Positions 34,526 to 46,447 of a DNA stretch of 64,000 nucleotides are shown piece after piece (within the stretch, counting starts at the first letter, position 1; each line of letters starts with the position of its first letter). A program made the position numbers and the translations under genes. The notes under the pieces are model-generated. The model searched no databases. It was not told where the DNA came from and saw only the letters and a program-made list of their open reading frames with translations. Location of the stretch: NCBI GenBank assembly GCA_023935145.1, contig CM043697.1, forward strand, positions 58,356,501 to 58,420,500, in the 5' to 3' direction. The DNA comes from Bretschneidera sinensis. Lineage: Eukaryota; Streptophyta; Magnoliopsida; Brassicales; Akaniaceae.

Positions 34526-36259
34526 TATGGGCTTTTGGTTTCTTTCTCTCTTCTTGATTTCGTTTCTCATCCTTTTATCTTCCTCTGGTATGAGCATTCT
34601 ATTTTCATTTCATATGAATTTCAATTCTATTGGTTTTGAACATGGGTCTCTTCCACTTTTCCTCTCCCTCTCCCTCTCTCATTGATGGAGTTTGGATGCC
34701 AATGAAAATGCTATTTAGGGCCATAAAACAGAGTTTGGTATTTTTTCCTTTTCGGTGGAAAATGCCTCTGTTTTTTATTCATCAAAATAAAAAACACACT
34801 GAATTTCTTTTAAATGATTCTTTTTTATGTAGTGCAGAGAGAACATCAATGGATAAGATGAGAATTAATTTTTTTATGACTTTCAATTCTATTGGTTTTA
34901 AACGTGGGCCTCGTCCTCTTTTTCTCCCTCTCCCTTTCTTTTTAATGGAGTTTAGATGCCAATGAAGATTCTATTCGGGGCCTTAAAATAGAGTTTGATA
35001 TTTTTTTTCCTTTTCGGTGGAAACTACTCAGTTTTTTATTAATCAAAATAAAAAAATGAATTTCTTTTAATTGATTTTTTTTGGTAAAGCAGAGAGAACA
35101 TCAATGGAGAAGATGAGACTTAACTTCTTTTTATAAAATAAAAAAAAAAAAGTTGTCTACTTCTATTTAGTGCTTGATTTGGTTTTATTTTTCCTATTTT
35201 CAGTTACCGGTAAGGCAATAGTATTGGGAAGAAGCAGAAAGAGGTTGTTACTTTGGTTTTCCTTTATTCAATTTTTTCATGCTTTTCTTCCATCCAAAAG
35301 GCCATGTGGAAAATTAATGTTGTCGTTCAATTCGCTATTGTTAGGTTGTCAAAGATGTTAGTTATGCAACGAAAGACTCATTAAGAAGAAAGCAAAAATG
35401 GTTACACAAAGGTAAATTGTTGAAAATTATGTTAAGTACTTTTCCAACATATTTTTCTGTCTTCCCATTCTCATTATTGGGTAAATTGTAATCTATCTAC
35501 TAATAACCCAAAAACTCCACTGCAAATCATTTTTAATTTGGAAGTATTAGGATTATACAATTGTCTTTAGTATTTGTTTCGGATGATATTCTATTGTACA
35601 ATTATATTTAATCTTTATTTTGGATGATATTCTAGTTGTTTCTCTTGGTATGGGTTCAAATAATGAAGATTACCTAAATGTAAAAACTATTTTTTTTTTA
35701 AAATCACTTTTCATATTTCTCTTTTTCTCACATTTTTATATCCTACGAAACTATCGTTATAGTTTTTTATTTTTTATTTTACTTTTTTAACAGGTTTAGA
35801 GTATATAGAATATGCAGGCAGAAGATCATATCACATTATAAGGTATACTTGATAACCAATTTTTGATGGGTGACCTTTATAATCATAAGTACCTGATCAT
35901 ATTTAATAAGTTTTTGAGAAGATATATTAATAATTAATTCTATATTATTATTGGCATTTGGGGCCATAGAATTTCATTAAACATTTTTTGTTGCACCTTT
36001 TAAAGTAAGTAATATATAAGTGATTCGATATTGAAATTATTTTCAATGGTGCTAATCTTGATGTTTTCTTCAAGAAAAGTTGAGTCCTTCATTTCTATAA
36101 GTGCATTAGAGAATTTCGTTAAAACATTCACTGTTGCACATTCTAAATCAATATAGAAAGTGATTTGCTTCAAAAGCTGAGTCCTTGATTGGAATTTGGA
36201 CTAAATGAAGACCAAAGGCAACTGCTAGATGAATATGATATAGTTATGAAGTAAGATTG
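34526..36259. other. AT-rich stretch, no gene recognised
   Basis: Between the truncated Copia element and the Tat element. It holds a 262-bp tandem duplication (34619-35135) and many T-runs. Short frames (for example 34630-34965) fall in the duplication and look fortuitous. It may be the host sequence into which Tat inserted, since the AGCAG duplication links it to 52981 onward. Confidence 0.5.
34619..35135 (+). repeat. 262-bp tandem duplication
   Basis: Copies start TTTCAATTCTATTGGTTTT at 34619 and 34881 and share CTTTTCGGTGGAAA, ATCAAAATAAAAAA and GAGAGAACATCAATGGA. They are about 85-90 per cent alike by eye. Confidence 0.85.
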
Positions 36260-36264
36260 AGCAG

Positions 36265-36797
36265 TGTTGATGCTGAAAACCTAACAAAATCTGGATAGTC
36301 AATGAGTGGGACCTGCACACACGAAACAAGAAAAACACCTAAAGTCAAGGAGGGTCGGAGGGGGATGTGCCTCCGAAAAATGCTCTGATTCCTAAGTTAG
36401 ATAGAGCTTTATGGGAGGTAGGGAAAACTGTGTAAAATTAGGAGTTTTTGGGAGATATGGAAAGCTGTGTAAAATCAAGAGTTGTGAGTCATCAATTGAA
36501 AAATACCTTTTGATTCCCCTTTTTATAGTGAGTCAGAGAAGAGTCTGATTAAGAGAACAACTTTAGTATTGAGATAGGAGTAGTATTCTTTTAGAGTTAT
36601 CTACAAGCCATAAAATTTTATCTAAAGGTTGGAGTGGTGGAGTAGCATCAAGCGATTTGGTGTGAAGCTACCATTATGCCCTTTACTAGGTGTTAGGAGG
36701 AGATTGGTTATCTTGTCATAGTTATAAAATTACCATTTTACCTTTGGAGATCGACACGTGTCATCATGTAATTATAGAGAGAATTTTCCCCACATCA
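36265..36797 (-). repeat. Tat 3' LTR
   Basis: 533 bp; the plus strand runs TGTTGATGCTG to CCCCACATCA. Pairs with 52470-52975 throughout, with a local insertion near 36420-36460 (a repeated TGTGTAAAAT segment). Confidence 0.95.
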
Positions 36798-36812
36798 GAT
36801 GCCCCCCACTTC
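36798..36812 (-). other. Polypurine tract of Tat
   Basis: The minus strand reads GAAGTGGGGGGCATC directly before the LTR start TGATGTG. Confidence 0.8.
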
Positions 36813-37009
36813 CTTAAGTGCATTTATGCACTTGAGAAAGTAGGTTGCATGGGGTATATCATGCAACTCAGAACGGCTGAGGGTACTTTTGGTACCATGG
36901 TGGTTTGAACCCATTTGAGTAGGGATGGAAACTCTAAGGTGACCCATCAAGCTAGTGACCCATCAAGCTAGTAACCCCTCGGAGTTTGCTAAAAGAATAT
37001 AAGGAGTTT

Positions 37010-37530
37010 ATGTCCAGTAAAAGCAACTCAGAGATTGGTGATTGGGTCTCATATGTTTAGTCAAAACTGCTCGGAGTTTGATGATTGAGTCTGAGGAGTT
37101 GACATTCAATCAAAACTGTTCAGAGTTTGGCGATTGAGTCCGAGGAGTTGACATTCAGTCAAAATTGCTCAGAGTTTGGTGATTGAGTACAGGGAGTTGA
37201 TGTTCAGTCAAAACTACTCAAAGTTTGGCAATTGAGTCTGAGGAGTTGATGTTTAGTCAAAAACTGCTCGGAGTTTGGCGATTGAGTCCTAGGAGAAAAA
37301 CATGGAGTCAAACTACTCGGAGTTTGATGGAGTGGTCCGAAGAGAAAGATATAGAGTCAAACTGCTCGAAGTTTGATGGAAAAGTTCGAAAAGAAAGGCA
37401 TGGAGTCAAACTCTCAGATTTTGATGGAAAAGTATGAGGAGAAAGACATGGAGTCAAACTACTCAGAGTTTAATAAAGAAGTCCGATGAGAAAGAAATGG
37501 AGTCAAACTGCTCAGAGTTTTGGCGAACAC
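37010..37530 (+). repeat. Minisatellite of about 50-60-bp units
   Basis: About nine units built on GTCAAAACTGCTCGGAGTTTG. The first five contain GATTGAGTCYGAGGAGTTGA; the later ones replace it with GGAGAAAGACATGGAGTC. There are thus two subfamilies side by side. It lies between the Tat purine tract and the opposite-strand gene. Short frames inside it are repeat-driven. Confidence 0.85.
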
Positions 37531-37918
37531 GGATTGCTTCCAAGGGGAATAGACTTGGATATTTTGAAATGCAAAATAAATTTTTCTAGGGCCTTTTTCC
37601 CCCTCTAATGTCATGGGATTTCTTGTAGTAGGCCAGGATTCGGTCTATATATATTTTTAGTTTGGCCTATTGGGCCCAAGATGTCAAATTGTAGAACCGA
37701 TAATTTGGGGTTGGCCTTGAATTTTTCTAGGCCACTGTCAAGGTTACAGAATTTTAATGAGGATGCATTGAGCCGTCGTCTTGAATGCTTAAAAATGGCG
37801 GTGTCTTAGGGTTTGTAAAGAGCCAGGATCTTTCTTGGTTTCGGAAAAAAAGTGATGCTTCAATGTTGGAGCGTATAAGTAGGGTAATCATACCTCTTCG
37901 TTCTTTGTGTGATGAACT

Positions 37919-37926
37919 TTATATAA
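37919..37926 (+). promoter_or_regulatory. TATA box for the opposite-strand Tat gene
   Basis: CTTTATATAAGAG about 180 bases before the ATG at 38103, on the strand opposite to the element. Transcription would start near 37950, giving a leader of about 150 bases. Confidence 0.55.
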
Positions 37927-39008
37927 GAGATGAGGCTTTCCTTTGTTTTCAACTCTATTTGTAAGCATCAAAAGATTTGAGAGCATTCATAGTTTAGGAG
38001 ATTTCAGAGTTTAAATGCCTTGGAGTTTGGAAGCTTTTGGAGTTTGGTAGTCTTGGAGTTCTAATCACCGTGGGAAGTTTGGAATCTAAGATTTTTTGAT
38101 TAATGAGTCCTATCTTTCTTTCACCCATGTATTCTTTTGATATTTATAGTAAAGGTAGTGAGGATGGTAGTAGTGGTAGTGGTAGTGAGAACAATAAAGG
38201 TAGTCGTAGTTTAGAAAATGAGGTAGATGATACCTTGGGAGAGTCTCGTGCCTTGGTTCTTTATAAGGGAGGTAAATCATCTTCCACAACTTCAGAGGGC
38301 AACCATGCCCTATACAAACTTCGAGAGGAGATGGGAGAGGATGAGAGGCCTAACTTAGGATTTTCAGTGAACTTTGATCCTAATAAACTGAAGGAGGATG
38401 AACTCAAGGAGATAAGGATTACATACAAGATCCCCGAGGAATACACACTAAGGAATGCTAGAACTGGGGATCGTGCTTGTGATGATCTGAAGAAGGGGGA
38501 GCTATGTGTCTATCTGCATCATTTGAAGGTAGGGCTTAGGTTTCCCATTCATCCTTTTGTTCGTACGGTGCTTAAAAACTATGATATAGCCCTATTCCAA
38601 TTTGTGACAAATTCTATACGCTTACTCATGGCATTTATATGCGTAAATATAAAAGTAAAATGGGTGATGAACATGAGTGTTTTCAAAAGCCTCTTTCAAA
38701 TTAGTAAGCTCAAGGAGAATGGTTGGGTGGTGCTGAGTTCTAGGCCTAAAAAGAGGTTGGAGAAGACACCTTCTGATATCAAGCAATGGAAAATGAGTTT
38801 TTCTTTGTTCAGAGTGATAAGGGTTTCGACCTTCCTTCGAAGTGGGATTTGGACATGGTTAGGTCTAATAAGAAGTTGAACCTTATGACAAGAGATATAG
38901 AGACCATGGATAACATGATTGGCGGACGGATAGGCATTGAACTTCTATATCAAAATGCTGAGTTGACCAAGCTCGGACCCTGCCCTGAGGGTCCAGACGA
39001 GGAGATAG

Positions 39009-39080
39009 GTCCAAGCTCTTTCCCTTACATTTATTTTTCCTCTCTTTTTCTCATACTCATGTCTTGTTCCTTTTTTGTAG
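39009..39080 (+). other. Likely intron 1 of opposite-strand gene
   Basis: GATAG|GTCCAAG at the left, a T-rich run, then TTTTTTGTAG|CTATGG. 72 bases; its removal joins an acidic segment to MDVPRAPQ. Confidence 0.5.
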
Positions 39081-39376
39081 CTATGGATGTGCCAAGAGCC
39101 CCTCAAATGGCAACAAATCAAAACCAAAAGAGAAAGCTCGATGAAGAGGCTCGAGCTAAGACCAACTAGTCTTCTGGGAAGAAGGCTAACACTAGAGGTT
39201 CCCGCAACTAAACTACTTCTCCTGCTCCTATCATAGTGGATGATGATACTACCTATAGGTACCGCTTTTTTTCGCCCAAGACCCGTGCATCCGGCTCATT
39301 ACCCAAGGCCATTTCCCTTAAAGAAGGTGGATACGGCGAGGATGCGGATTACGATAAGTAGGCATATGAAAACTAG

Positions 39377-42103
39377 TGAAACCTACCAAGTCTAATAAAA
39401 ACTCTTTATAAGTAGTAAGGAGGCTCCTATAATGGGTGCGTTTTTAATGTATTAGACATTGTATCATTTGTCATCCAAGCACAAAGTAAGGATGACAGGT
39501 AAGGAGCCACCATTTGACCTTGAAGGGGGTCAATCCCTTGTCATTGGTCTACGTGAGAAATTCCAAAGCTCAAGAGATTTGGGTGCAAAAGAGTGAGGAT
39601 TTAAATCTTTCTCTCTTACCTAGACCGAAGTCTAGCCCTTTATGTTTCAAAGGAATTAATTGAAATTTTAATTCAAGTATTATTATCATACAATACTAAT
39701 AAAACCAAGCACACATTTCACAATTTTATTCAATCAAACCAACACCAAATATTAACTTTAAAGTAATGCGGTAAAAGTAAGTATATAATGGAAATAAATT
39801 ACTTTGACTATGAAGACAAAAAATATTAAAACTGGATGGGAAGTAAATTAAGTGCGCACATTTAAACTAGGTGGATTAATTATGTAAGTTAAACAAGATG
39901 GATTGAGACTAAATTATATTAAACTAGTTGAATTAAACTTGAAGACTAAATTGAATGAATTAAACTAAGATTCTTTAAACTAGATGAGTTAAAAAAAATA
40001 TAGGAACTAAGCTAAATAGATTTAAAATAAACTACCTTAAATATGGGATTCAAAATAATTAGTAACTAGTAACATTTTTAATGGCCTAAAAGGGGCCCAA
40101 AATTAACAAGGACCAAAGGGGCCCAAAATTATTCCTAAAGAATTAAAGTTCACATGTAATTAATGATAACTTAAAATAAAATATCTAACTTAGAGAATAC
40201 AAAAATTCTTAAGGTACTAAACTAAAGGAAAGGACTTTAAAACTACCGTTAACTCAACATTGCAATTAACGAAGAGACTACATATGACTAGTAGCTAACT
40301 AAAGAAAGACATTTAACTAGTGAGAGAGAAAATGCTAAGAAACTAGTAAGTATCTTAAGATGAAACTTTCTAAGTGAGTTAAATTAATCCAGTATATTTT
40401 CAAGGTAGTTTAAACATGTAAATCATGCTAGCAATTTATTTTGCAAAAAAGTAGAAGCTTAACTAACTTTATTTGACTAAGGAAATTTCCACATGCGAGG
40501 ATTATCCTCAGAGATCCTTGTGCTCTTGTGGTCTTAATGAAGTTGGAAGAATGATTTGAATGAAGATTAGAAGACCAAAAAACAAAGGGTGGTCGAAAAT
40601 GATGAAGAATTCTCACTAGTTCTTCTTTTGTGTTTCACTCTTTGCTCTTTTCTCACCTTTCTTGAACATTCTCTTCTCTTTTTTTATATTTCTCTCTTTG
40701 ATCTTCCTATTCTTCTCTATTTTCCTCTCTTTTCTCACTTCTTTCTTTCTCTCTAAACTTTCTCTTTCTTTTTTGCATTACTTTGCCTCAGTGTTGTGTT
40801 GATTTTTGTGTTAGCAAAGGGGGTATTTATAGGAGAATTAAGGTTTTGTCAAGAGATTAAAAAAAATATAAAACAATGGGTGAAAAGAAAGTGCATGACT
40901 GGTCATATAGGAAAGGGGAAAAGCGGCTTCAACTTTTGAGATGAAAAATGTGTTTCACTTTAGGGGTGTAAATGTGTGGCTAGAGAAGTCAAATGTGGTA
41001 AATCAAGTGAAAAGTGAGAGGGGAAATACTTTTAGATGGCTGTACATGGGGAATAGGGAGGGGATTCTTTGAGGTGAAAAAAAGTTACGAAGAAAGTTTG
41101 CAGAAATGTGAACAACAAAGGACATTTTGGAGTGTTTTCAATAAAACAAAAGGAAAAGCGAAAAAAGTGAGGAGAAACTCTCCTTGCTTTAGACAACCAA
41201 CGGGGGTAGAAAAGACATAATTTTATTTTTTTTATATATAATAAAGTGGAAAGGCTTAGGAAAAAAGAGAGTGCAATTACAAAGCTAAAGAAAAGAGAAA
41301 AAGGCTTCACATTCTAAAAAAACAAATATTGTTTTTTAGGTGCTGTTTTGGGGGTATAAAATGTGATTTTTTAGGTAGAAAAAGGTGGTATTTTACATTT
41401 AGTAAAGGCTTGAAGATTAATAAGGTAATGTCCAATTAACTAAGAAAAAAGAGGAGAAGAAAAACTCTCTCTTTTTGGTACACATGGCTGTCCCAAGAGG
41501 AAGAAAATTTTTCTACTTCTTAAGTGCATACTTGTTGTTTTTAGGTGAAAAAGTCTTATTTTGTGTGGAAAAAAATGTAGCATTTGATACAAAAGAAGGT
41601 GAGAGAACCTAGGAGGGAGAGGTGAGTTCAAAAAGCAAAAATAAGTGAAAATTCTTCATTATGGCCAGCCACATAGGGAGAGGAGAAAGACATCTTTTCT
41701 GTTGTAAAAAAGTAACTTTTACTTTGAGAAAAATGAACCGATCAAGGAGTGCCAAGTGGAGGGTAAAATCAAAGATTCACCCTTAAAAATTAGAAGTCTT
41801 CTTGGACTTTAAATTAAGGCCAAAATTGTTTAGGCTTAAGAAAGATCAATGGGCTTTAGTGAGTTTCGGATTGGTTTAAAATTTAAATGAAGACTTTAGT
41901 CTTAGATTAGTTGAATCAAATAAGGTCCAATTGATTTAAACCCAAAGTGAATTAAATGGATTGAACAAAATGGTCTTGCAATTGCTTTTACTCCCCAATT
42001 AAATCCAAAATTCCTCATTTACTAAGTCCGAGCATAGTAGGATCAAAGATACGTCATAGGAATTCACATGTGGTCTGTTCAAAAATTTTGGAACGAAATT
42101 GAG
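39377..42103 (-). mobile_element. Unidentified LTR-like insertion in the opposite-strand gene
   Basis: About 2.7 kb of AT-rich sequence separates the two parts of the gene. It contains no long reading frame. On the minus strand CTATAAATACCCCC (40822-40835) is a good TATA box, with a purine-rich leader downstream, as in a long solo LTR. Ends are uncertain: the left is near the ACTAG at 39372 and the right near GTATACACACTAC at 42100; no clear target duplication was found. A short direct repeat (GGGGCCCAAAATTA, 40091 and 40118) lies inside. Confidence 0.45.
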
Positions 42104-42337
42104 TATACACACTACCACTACTCCCTCTCTTCCTCCTGAGAGGATTACTGCACCCGTTTAGGCTCACCCTCTCCAAGTCTTCGGGCCTGATTAGTATGTT
42201 ATGGTCGGTGACTCATGCTTTGAGAGTTCTATCTCTCGGAAGACTTGATCAAGTAGATCATTCTGAAAGATATGGCCAGGCTGACCCAGGAGCCCATAGA
42301 GAGTCTTACAGTGATGGTCGAGGCTTTAGCCTCTTAG

Positions 42338-42414
42338 GTAACCTCCGATCCTTTAAATTTTTTCATAGTATTTTTTCTTTTATTTGAGGAATTTTAACTT
42401 GTCTTATTTTTCAG
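42338..42414 (+). other. Likely intron 2 of opposite-strand gene
   Basis: CTCTTAG|GTAACC to CTTATTTTTCAG|TCGAGC, 77 bases, very T-rich, as expected of a plant intron. Confidence 0.55.
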
Positions 42415-43035
42415 TCGAGCGTAGCCTCGGACATCCTTTCACGCCAATGGATTAACGTAGATAAAAAGTTAGTGGATTGCCATAACTTTATCTAGACTTT
42501 GTGGGAATCCGTTGCAAAGTATGTGGTGGAGGCTAGGTGCTTGGAGAGAGGAAATACCCTACTGATCGAGGACTTAGAGGAGGCCTGGCTAGAGCGAGAT
42601 GAAACCGAGACTAAGATGGAGAATCTCCGAGCCGAGAAGGAAATTGTGGAGAAAGCTTTGGTGGATTTCAAATAATCCTAAGAGTTTAGGTCAGGTGTGG
42701 AGATTGCAGCCAGAGACTTTTATTTCAAGGGCTTCGAGGAGGCCAAGCAGTAGGCTTCAACGGTCTATCCTGACCAGAACTTCTCCGTAAGGGAGATTCC
42801 ATCTGATAATGAGGTTGCTGAAGTCGAGGGTGAGGACTATGTTCTCGCTAGGAGAGTCCGAGGGAGAAAGGTTCTGGGCATCCTTCTCGGTGTAGGAGAA
42901 AATTTGAAAAAAACTTCGCAAAAATGAATTGTTCTTTTATTAAAAATATCTAAGGATTACATAAGCATTTGGAGAAAATATGAGAACCAAAACTAGTGAA
43001 AGATTTGGCAGCAACTAGAGGATCTTCAAAGGAGT

Positions 43036-44339
43036 TCTATTAGTAAAACTTGTAGAGATTCTCGGCGTTGCAAGTTCGCAGTATTGGTTTGCCATCCAAG
43101 TCTTCAAGCTCGAACGTGCCAGCTCGGTAAACCCTTTTGATGTGGTAGGGAGTTTCCCAGTTCAGGAGGATTTTTCCCTTCTTTCAGGGGTAAGACACAT
43201 TGTTCTTTCTCAAAACCAGGTTGTGTAGTCTAAAGGCTCTCTCTTGGTCTCGAGAGTTGTAATACCTTGACACCCTCTAGTGGTAGGCGACAAGCTTGAT
43301 CTGGGCTTTGTCCTTGGCCTCGTCAATCAAATTAGTGTTCATCTTGAAAGGCTCTTCATTATCAACTTCCTTAAAGTTTTGCACTCATAATGATGGCATC
43401 TCTCTCTCGAGGGGTATGATAGCCTCGGATCCATATGCTAAAAAATAGGGGTCTCACCTATGGGAGTTAAGGCGGTAGTTCAGTTGGCCCAAAGAACATT
43501 GACAAGGTGATTAACCCATTATTGGTCAGCATCATTAAGCATTTTCTTGATGCTTTGAATGAGAGTTCTGTTTGCTACTTCGGCTTATCCGTTTGCTTGA
43601 AGGTAGTCGACCAAGTAAAATATTTGTTTGATTAAGAGGCCTTTACAAAAAAACTTAAACCGGGTATTGTCAGATTGAGTACCATTATTGGTAACCAATA
43701 CCCTAGGTATGCCAAGTCTGCAGAAAATTGACTTCCAGATGAACCCTCATGTCTGATGGTCGAAAATGCTAACAAGAGGTTTGGCCTCTACCTACTTGGT
43801 TAAATAATCGATGACTACTATCATATGCTTCTTTTGTCTGGGTGCTTATCGGAATGGACCTAGGATATTCATTCCCCATATGGCGAAGTGAAGAGGGTTG
43901 GTGATTTATGTTAAGAGGTTGGTCGATCGCTGGGGTATGGAGGCATATTCTTGACAAGTCTTGCACTTTTTTACCATCTTAGCCATGTCGCAGCTCATTT
44001 AGGACCAATAATAACCATGGCAAAGTATTTTGAACGCCAACGCTCGACCTCCAAGATGATTGCCACATATCCCTTGGTGTACTTCCTTGAGAGTGTAATC
44101 CGTGACGGTGGTCCTTAGGCATTTTAGATAATGTGTGGTGAGATCTTTTGTGTATAGTTTTCCATCTATGACAATGTATCATGAGGCATAGAAGATAAAC
44201 TTTTTGGCCTCGCTCTTTTGATCAGGAAGTATGCCATCCATTAAGTACCTGAGAATTATATCCATCCAAGTTTGCTCCTTGGTGAGCGGCATAATTGATA
44301 CATCATCAATGTTTGGGGTGGAGAGGGCTTCAAGGTAGA
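43036..44339 (-). pseudogene. Tat integrase (broken, two catalytic Asp lost)
   Basis: Order on the minus strand: LTKEQTWMDIILRYLMDG, zinc-binding HQGICGNHLGGRAL...CKTCQEYA, core WGMNILGPF, LVTNNGTQ and AEVANRTLIQSIKKML, then ETPYHIKRVYRAGTFELED and the end near 43040. In both core positions where the family has catalytic Asp, the codon is AAT (Asn): 43867-43869 and 43687-43689. The Glu (GAA, 43579-43581) is kept. At least eight stops are visible, most of them TAG/TGA where Gln, Arg or Trp is expected. Confidence 0.85.
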
Positions 44340-44727
44340 TTGCTTAAGCAAAATCAGTATGCTTAGAGGAGATAAGTCGGGCCAGGGCATCCGCTTTTGT
44401 GTTCTCCATCTGAGACACTTGGGTTATTTGGAATCTCTTGAAGGTTACTGCTAGGTCGCAGGCCTTTTCAAGATACCTTGCGATCCTTACACCTCTGGCT
44501 CCATATTCATAGGTCATTTGGTTCACCACCAGCTGTGAGTCACTGTAAGCTTCTAAAGCTTCAGCAGCTAATGTTTAGCCGAGTTTTATTCCAGCGAGTA
44601 ATGCTTCATATTCGGCCTCGTTGTTTGAGGCTTTGAACCCAAATCTTATGGCTTACTCGATTGTTAACCCTTCAGGGCTACTAAGGATAAGGCCAGCCCT
44701 GCTACCAATGCTATTGGAAGAGTCATC
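44340..44727 (-). pseudogene. Second, archaeal-type RNase H of Tat
   Basis: Reads DDSSNSIGSRAGLILSSPEG (normally VDGSSN), NNEAEYEALLAGI, AYSDSQLVVNQM and TKADALARLISSK: the four acidic blocks of the extra RNase H of Tat elements. An insertion at 44728-44732 separates it from the first RNase H at 48620. One or two stops. Confidence 0.85.
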
Positions 44728-45469
44728 CACATTGTAACGACGCATCCCGGGTTGGCCACCCCTGAGACAGTGTTGTCACATTTTGAAAATCCCAACACGA
44801 CACATATATGCAACAAGAAAAATAACACCAACATAATTTTTTTTTACATCAATCCTTAACCCTCAACGAAGGAGATACATCATCTTGATCTTGACTTAAA
44901 CATTTTATACAACGTAATATGCATGAATATTTACAAATAAATTTTTATTTTATTTTCTCATTAGTCTGAGGATGTGGACACACACGTGGCTTAAAGATAA
45001 TGACTTCTTCTGAACCTCAACTCACCAAACTATCTGTCCTGCCTGCTATCTAAAATCATTGTATAATGAGGAGTAAGCTTCACAAGATCAGTGAATTAAA
45101 TTTACTAGAAGTATTCGATTTCAGACTCCCAGTTACATCTTATAATTCAATTACTTCTAAAAAATCTTCTGATAATCATTCATCTTTTTCCTAAAAAAAA
45201 TCAGTAACAATATTCTGTAATCACTACTCAATTTCATAATTCCCCTATTACACAATCTCTTCTTAAGTTACTCATAAGATATATTTCCATATTTCTTCCT
45301 TAGCATATTTGTCTCTCTGTGAGACTCATTCCTCTATCAATAGATTTACAATCATAAATAGCACTTTAACATATCAAGCAATAACAATCAATATTTAAAG
45401 CGAATGCAATGCCTGAAGTTAAATATTATTATTATTGGGAACGTCTTCCCACATGTCGACATGTTTTTA

Positions 45470-45680
45470 TCTTAGACCGGCTGCCTTCCCGGTTCTTTCA
45501 TTCTCATTTAGACCGGTTATCTTTCTAGTTCTTTTATTCTAATTTAGAACAACTGCCTTCCCGGTTCTTTTATTCTCATTTAGACTGGTTGCCTTCCCGA
45601 TTCTTTTATTTTCATTTAAACCGGCTGCCTTCCCAGTTTTTATATTTTCATTTAGATCGGCTGCCCTCTCGATTCCTTTA
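45470..45680 (-). repeat. Minisatellite type A in outer S LTR
   Basis: About six units of about 36 bp built on GAACCGGGAAGGCAGCCGGTCT (minus strand), separated by AAATGAGAATAAAA. Confidence 0.8.
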
Positions 45681-46447
45681 TTTCATGCATATGCGTATGA
45701 ATAATGATATGAATATGCATATGAGTAATAAAATAAAAACAAGCATGTACTCAGACATTTAAACTAGCTATCCTGATTATTCTCAAATTATTATTTAAAA
45801 AATTTCACTAAATTCTTCTCCTCATAAATCATATCAAATCATCAACCATAGCTCGTCAAAAATTTCATTTATCACCTTTAATATTAAATCGACTCATTAT
45901 TCTAATAATATTAATTCTTATATAATAATTTTCTACATATATATTATTTCTATATACCTATCAACCAATTTTCATCTACCACCAAAGCATAAGTTAATAA
46001 TTTATTCTAATATTATCACAATATATTTCATATTTATCTTGATTACTTAAAGTAAATCTAACTCACCACGTAGCACTTAGAGCTACCCATGGATCACCTC
46101 CTTGCCTTTCCTGCTCCTTTCAGTAATTTCGCTCAGTTGCTCATCGTCAACACCTGACATAATATATATATTAAATTTCTAATTTATTCTTCAATTCTTT
46201 CATAATTCACACCCTTTGAAAATTCTCACTTTGAATTCCGAGAAATTTCATGTATGCTAAAATTTCAAAAATAAACTTCATGTTATTACCTTCTATTTTT
46301 CTTAGAGCTTCGCGTGACACTCTATAAAATTTTCTCGTAAACCCCTTCAAAATTTTACTCTTTCAACCTTTCCTTCGGTCCCCAAGTGTTTATAGAAATA
46401 GAGTAATTTGAATCGTAGTTGAAGGAAAACCAAACATGATTTGGTAA

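Larger units (their letters stand above)
38103..42925 (+). pseudogene. Opposite-strand gene of Tat element ('putative gypsy type transposon' family)
   Basis: Plus-strand gene within a minus-strand element. Exon 1 is open from 38103 for 258 codons: a Ser/Gly-rich start, then YKIPEEYTLRNARTGDRACD and ELCVYLHHLKVGLRFPIHPF, the core of the Pfam family I know as PF04195. A frame change near 38790 leads to FFFVQSDKGFDLPSKWDLDM and, after a likely intron (39009-39080), MDVPRAPQMATNQNQKRKLD. The gene is then split by the 39377-42103 insertion. It resumes with a second likely intron (42338-42414) and an acidic helical C-terminus (LERDETETKMENLRAEKEI, EVAEVEGEDYVL) to 42925. Stops are present. The function of this family is unknown; a regulatory role is only inferred. 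Confidence 0.7.

Noticed and set aside
36690..37437. Short plus-strand frames near the Tat 3' LTR
   Set aside because: They fall in the LTR end and the minisatellite; the reading comes from repetition.
39370..42110. CACTA transposon, because TAGTG lies at the left edge and CACTA at the right
   Set aside because: The orientation is wrong (CACTA should start the element and TAGTG end it), and no three-base duplication or subterminal repeats are seen.
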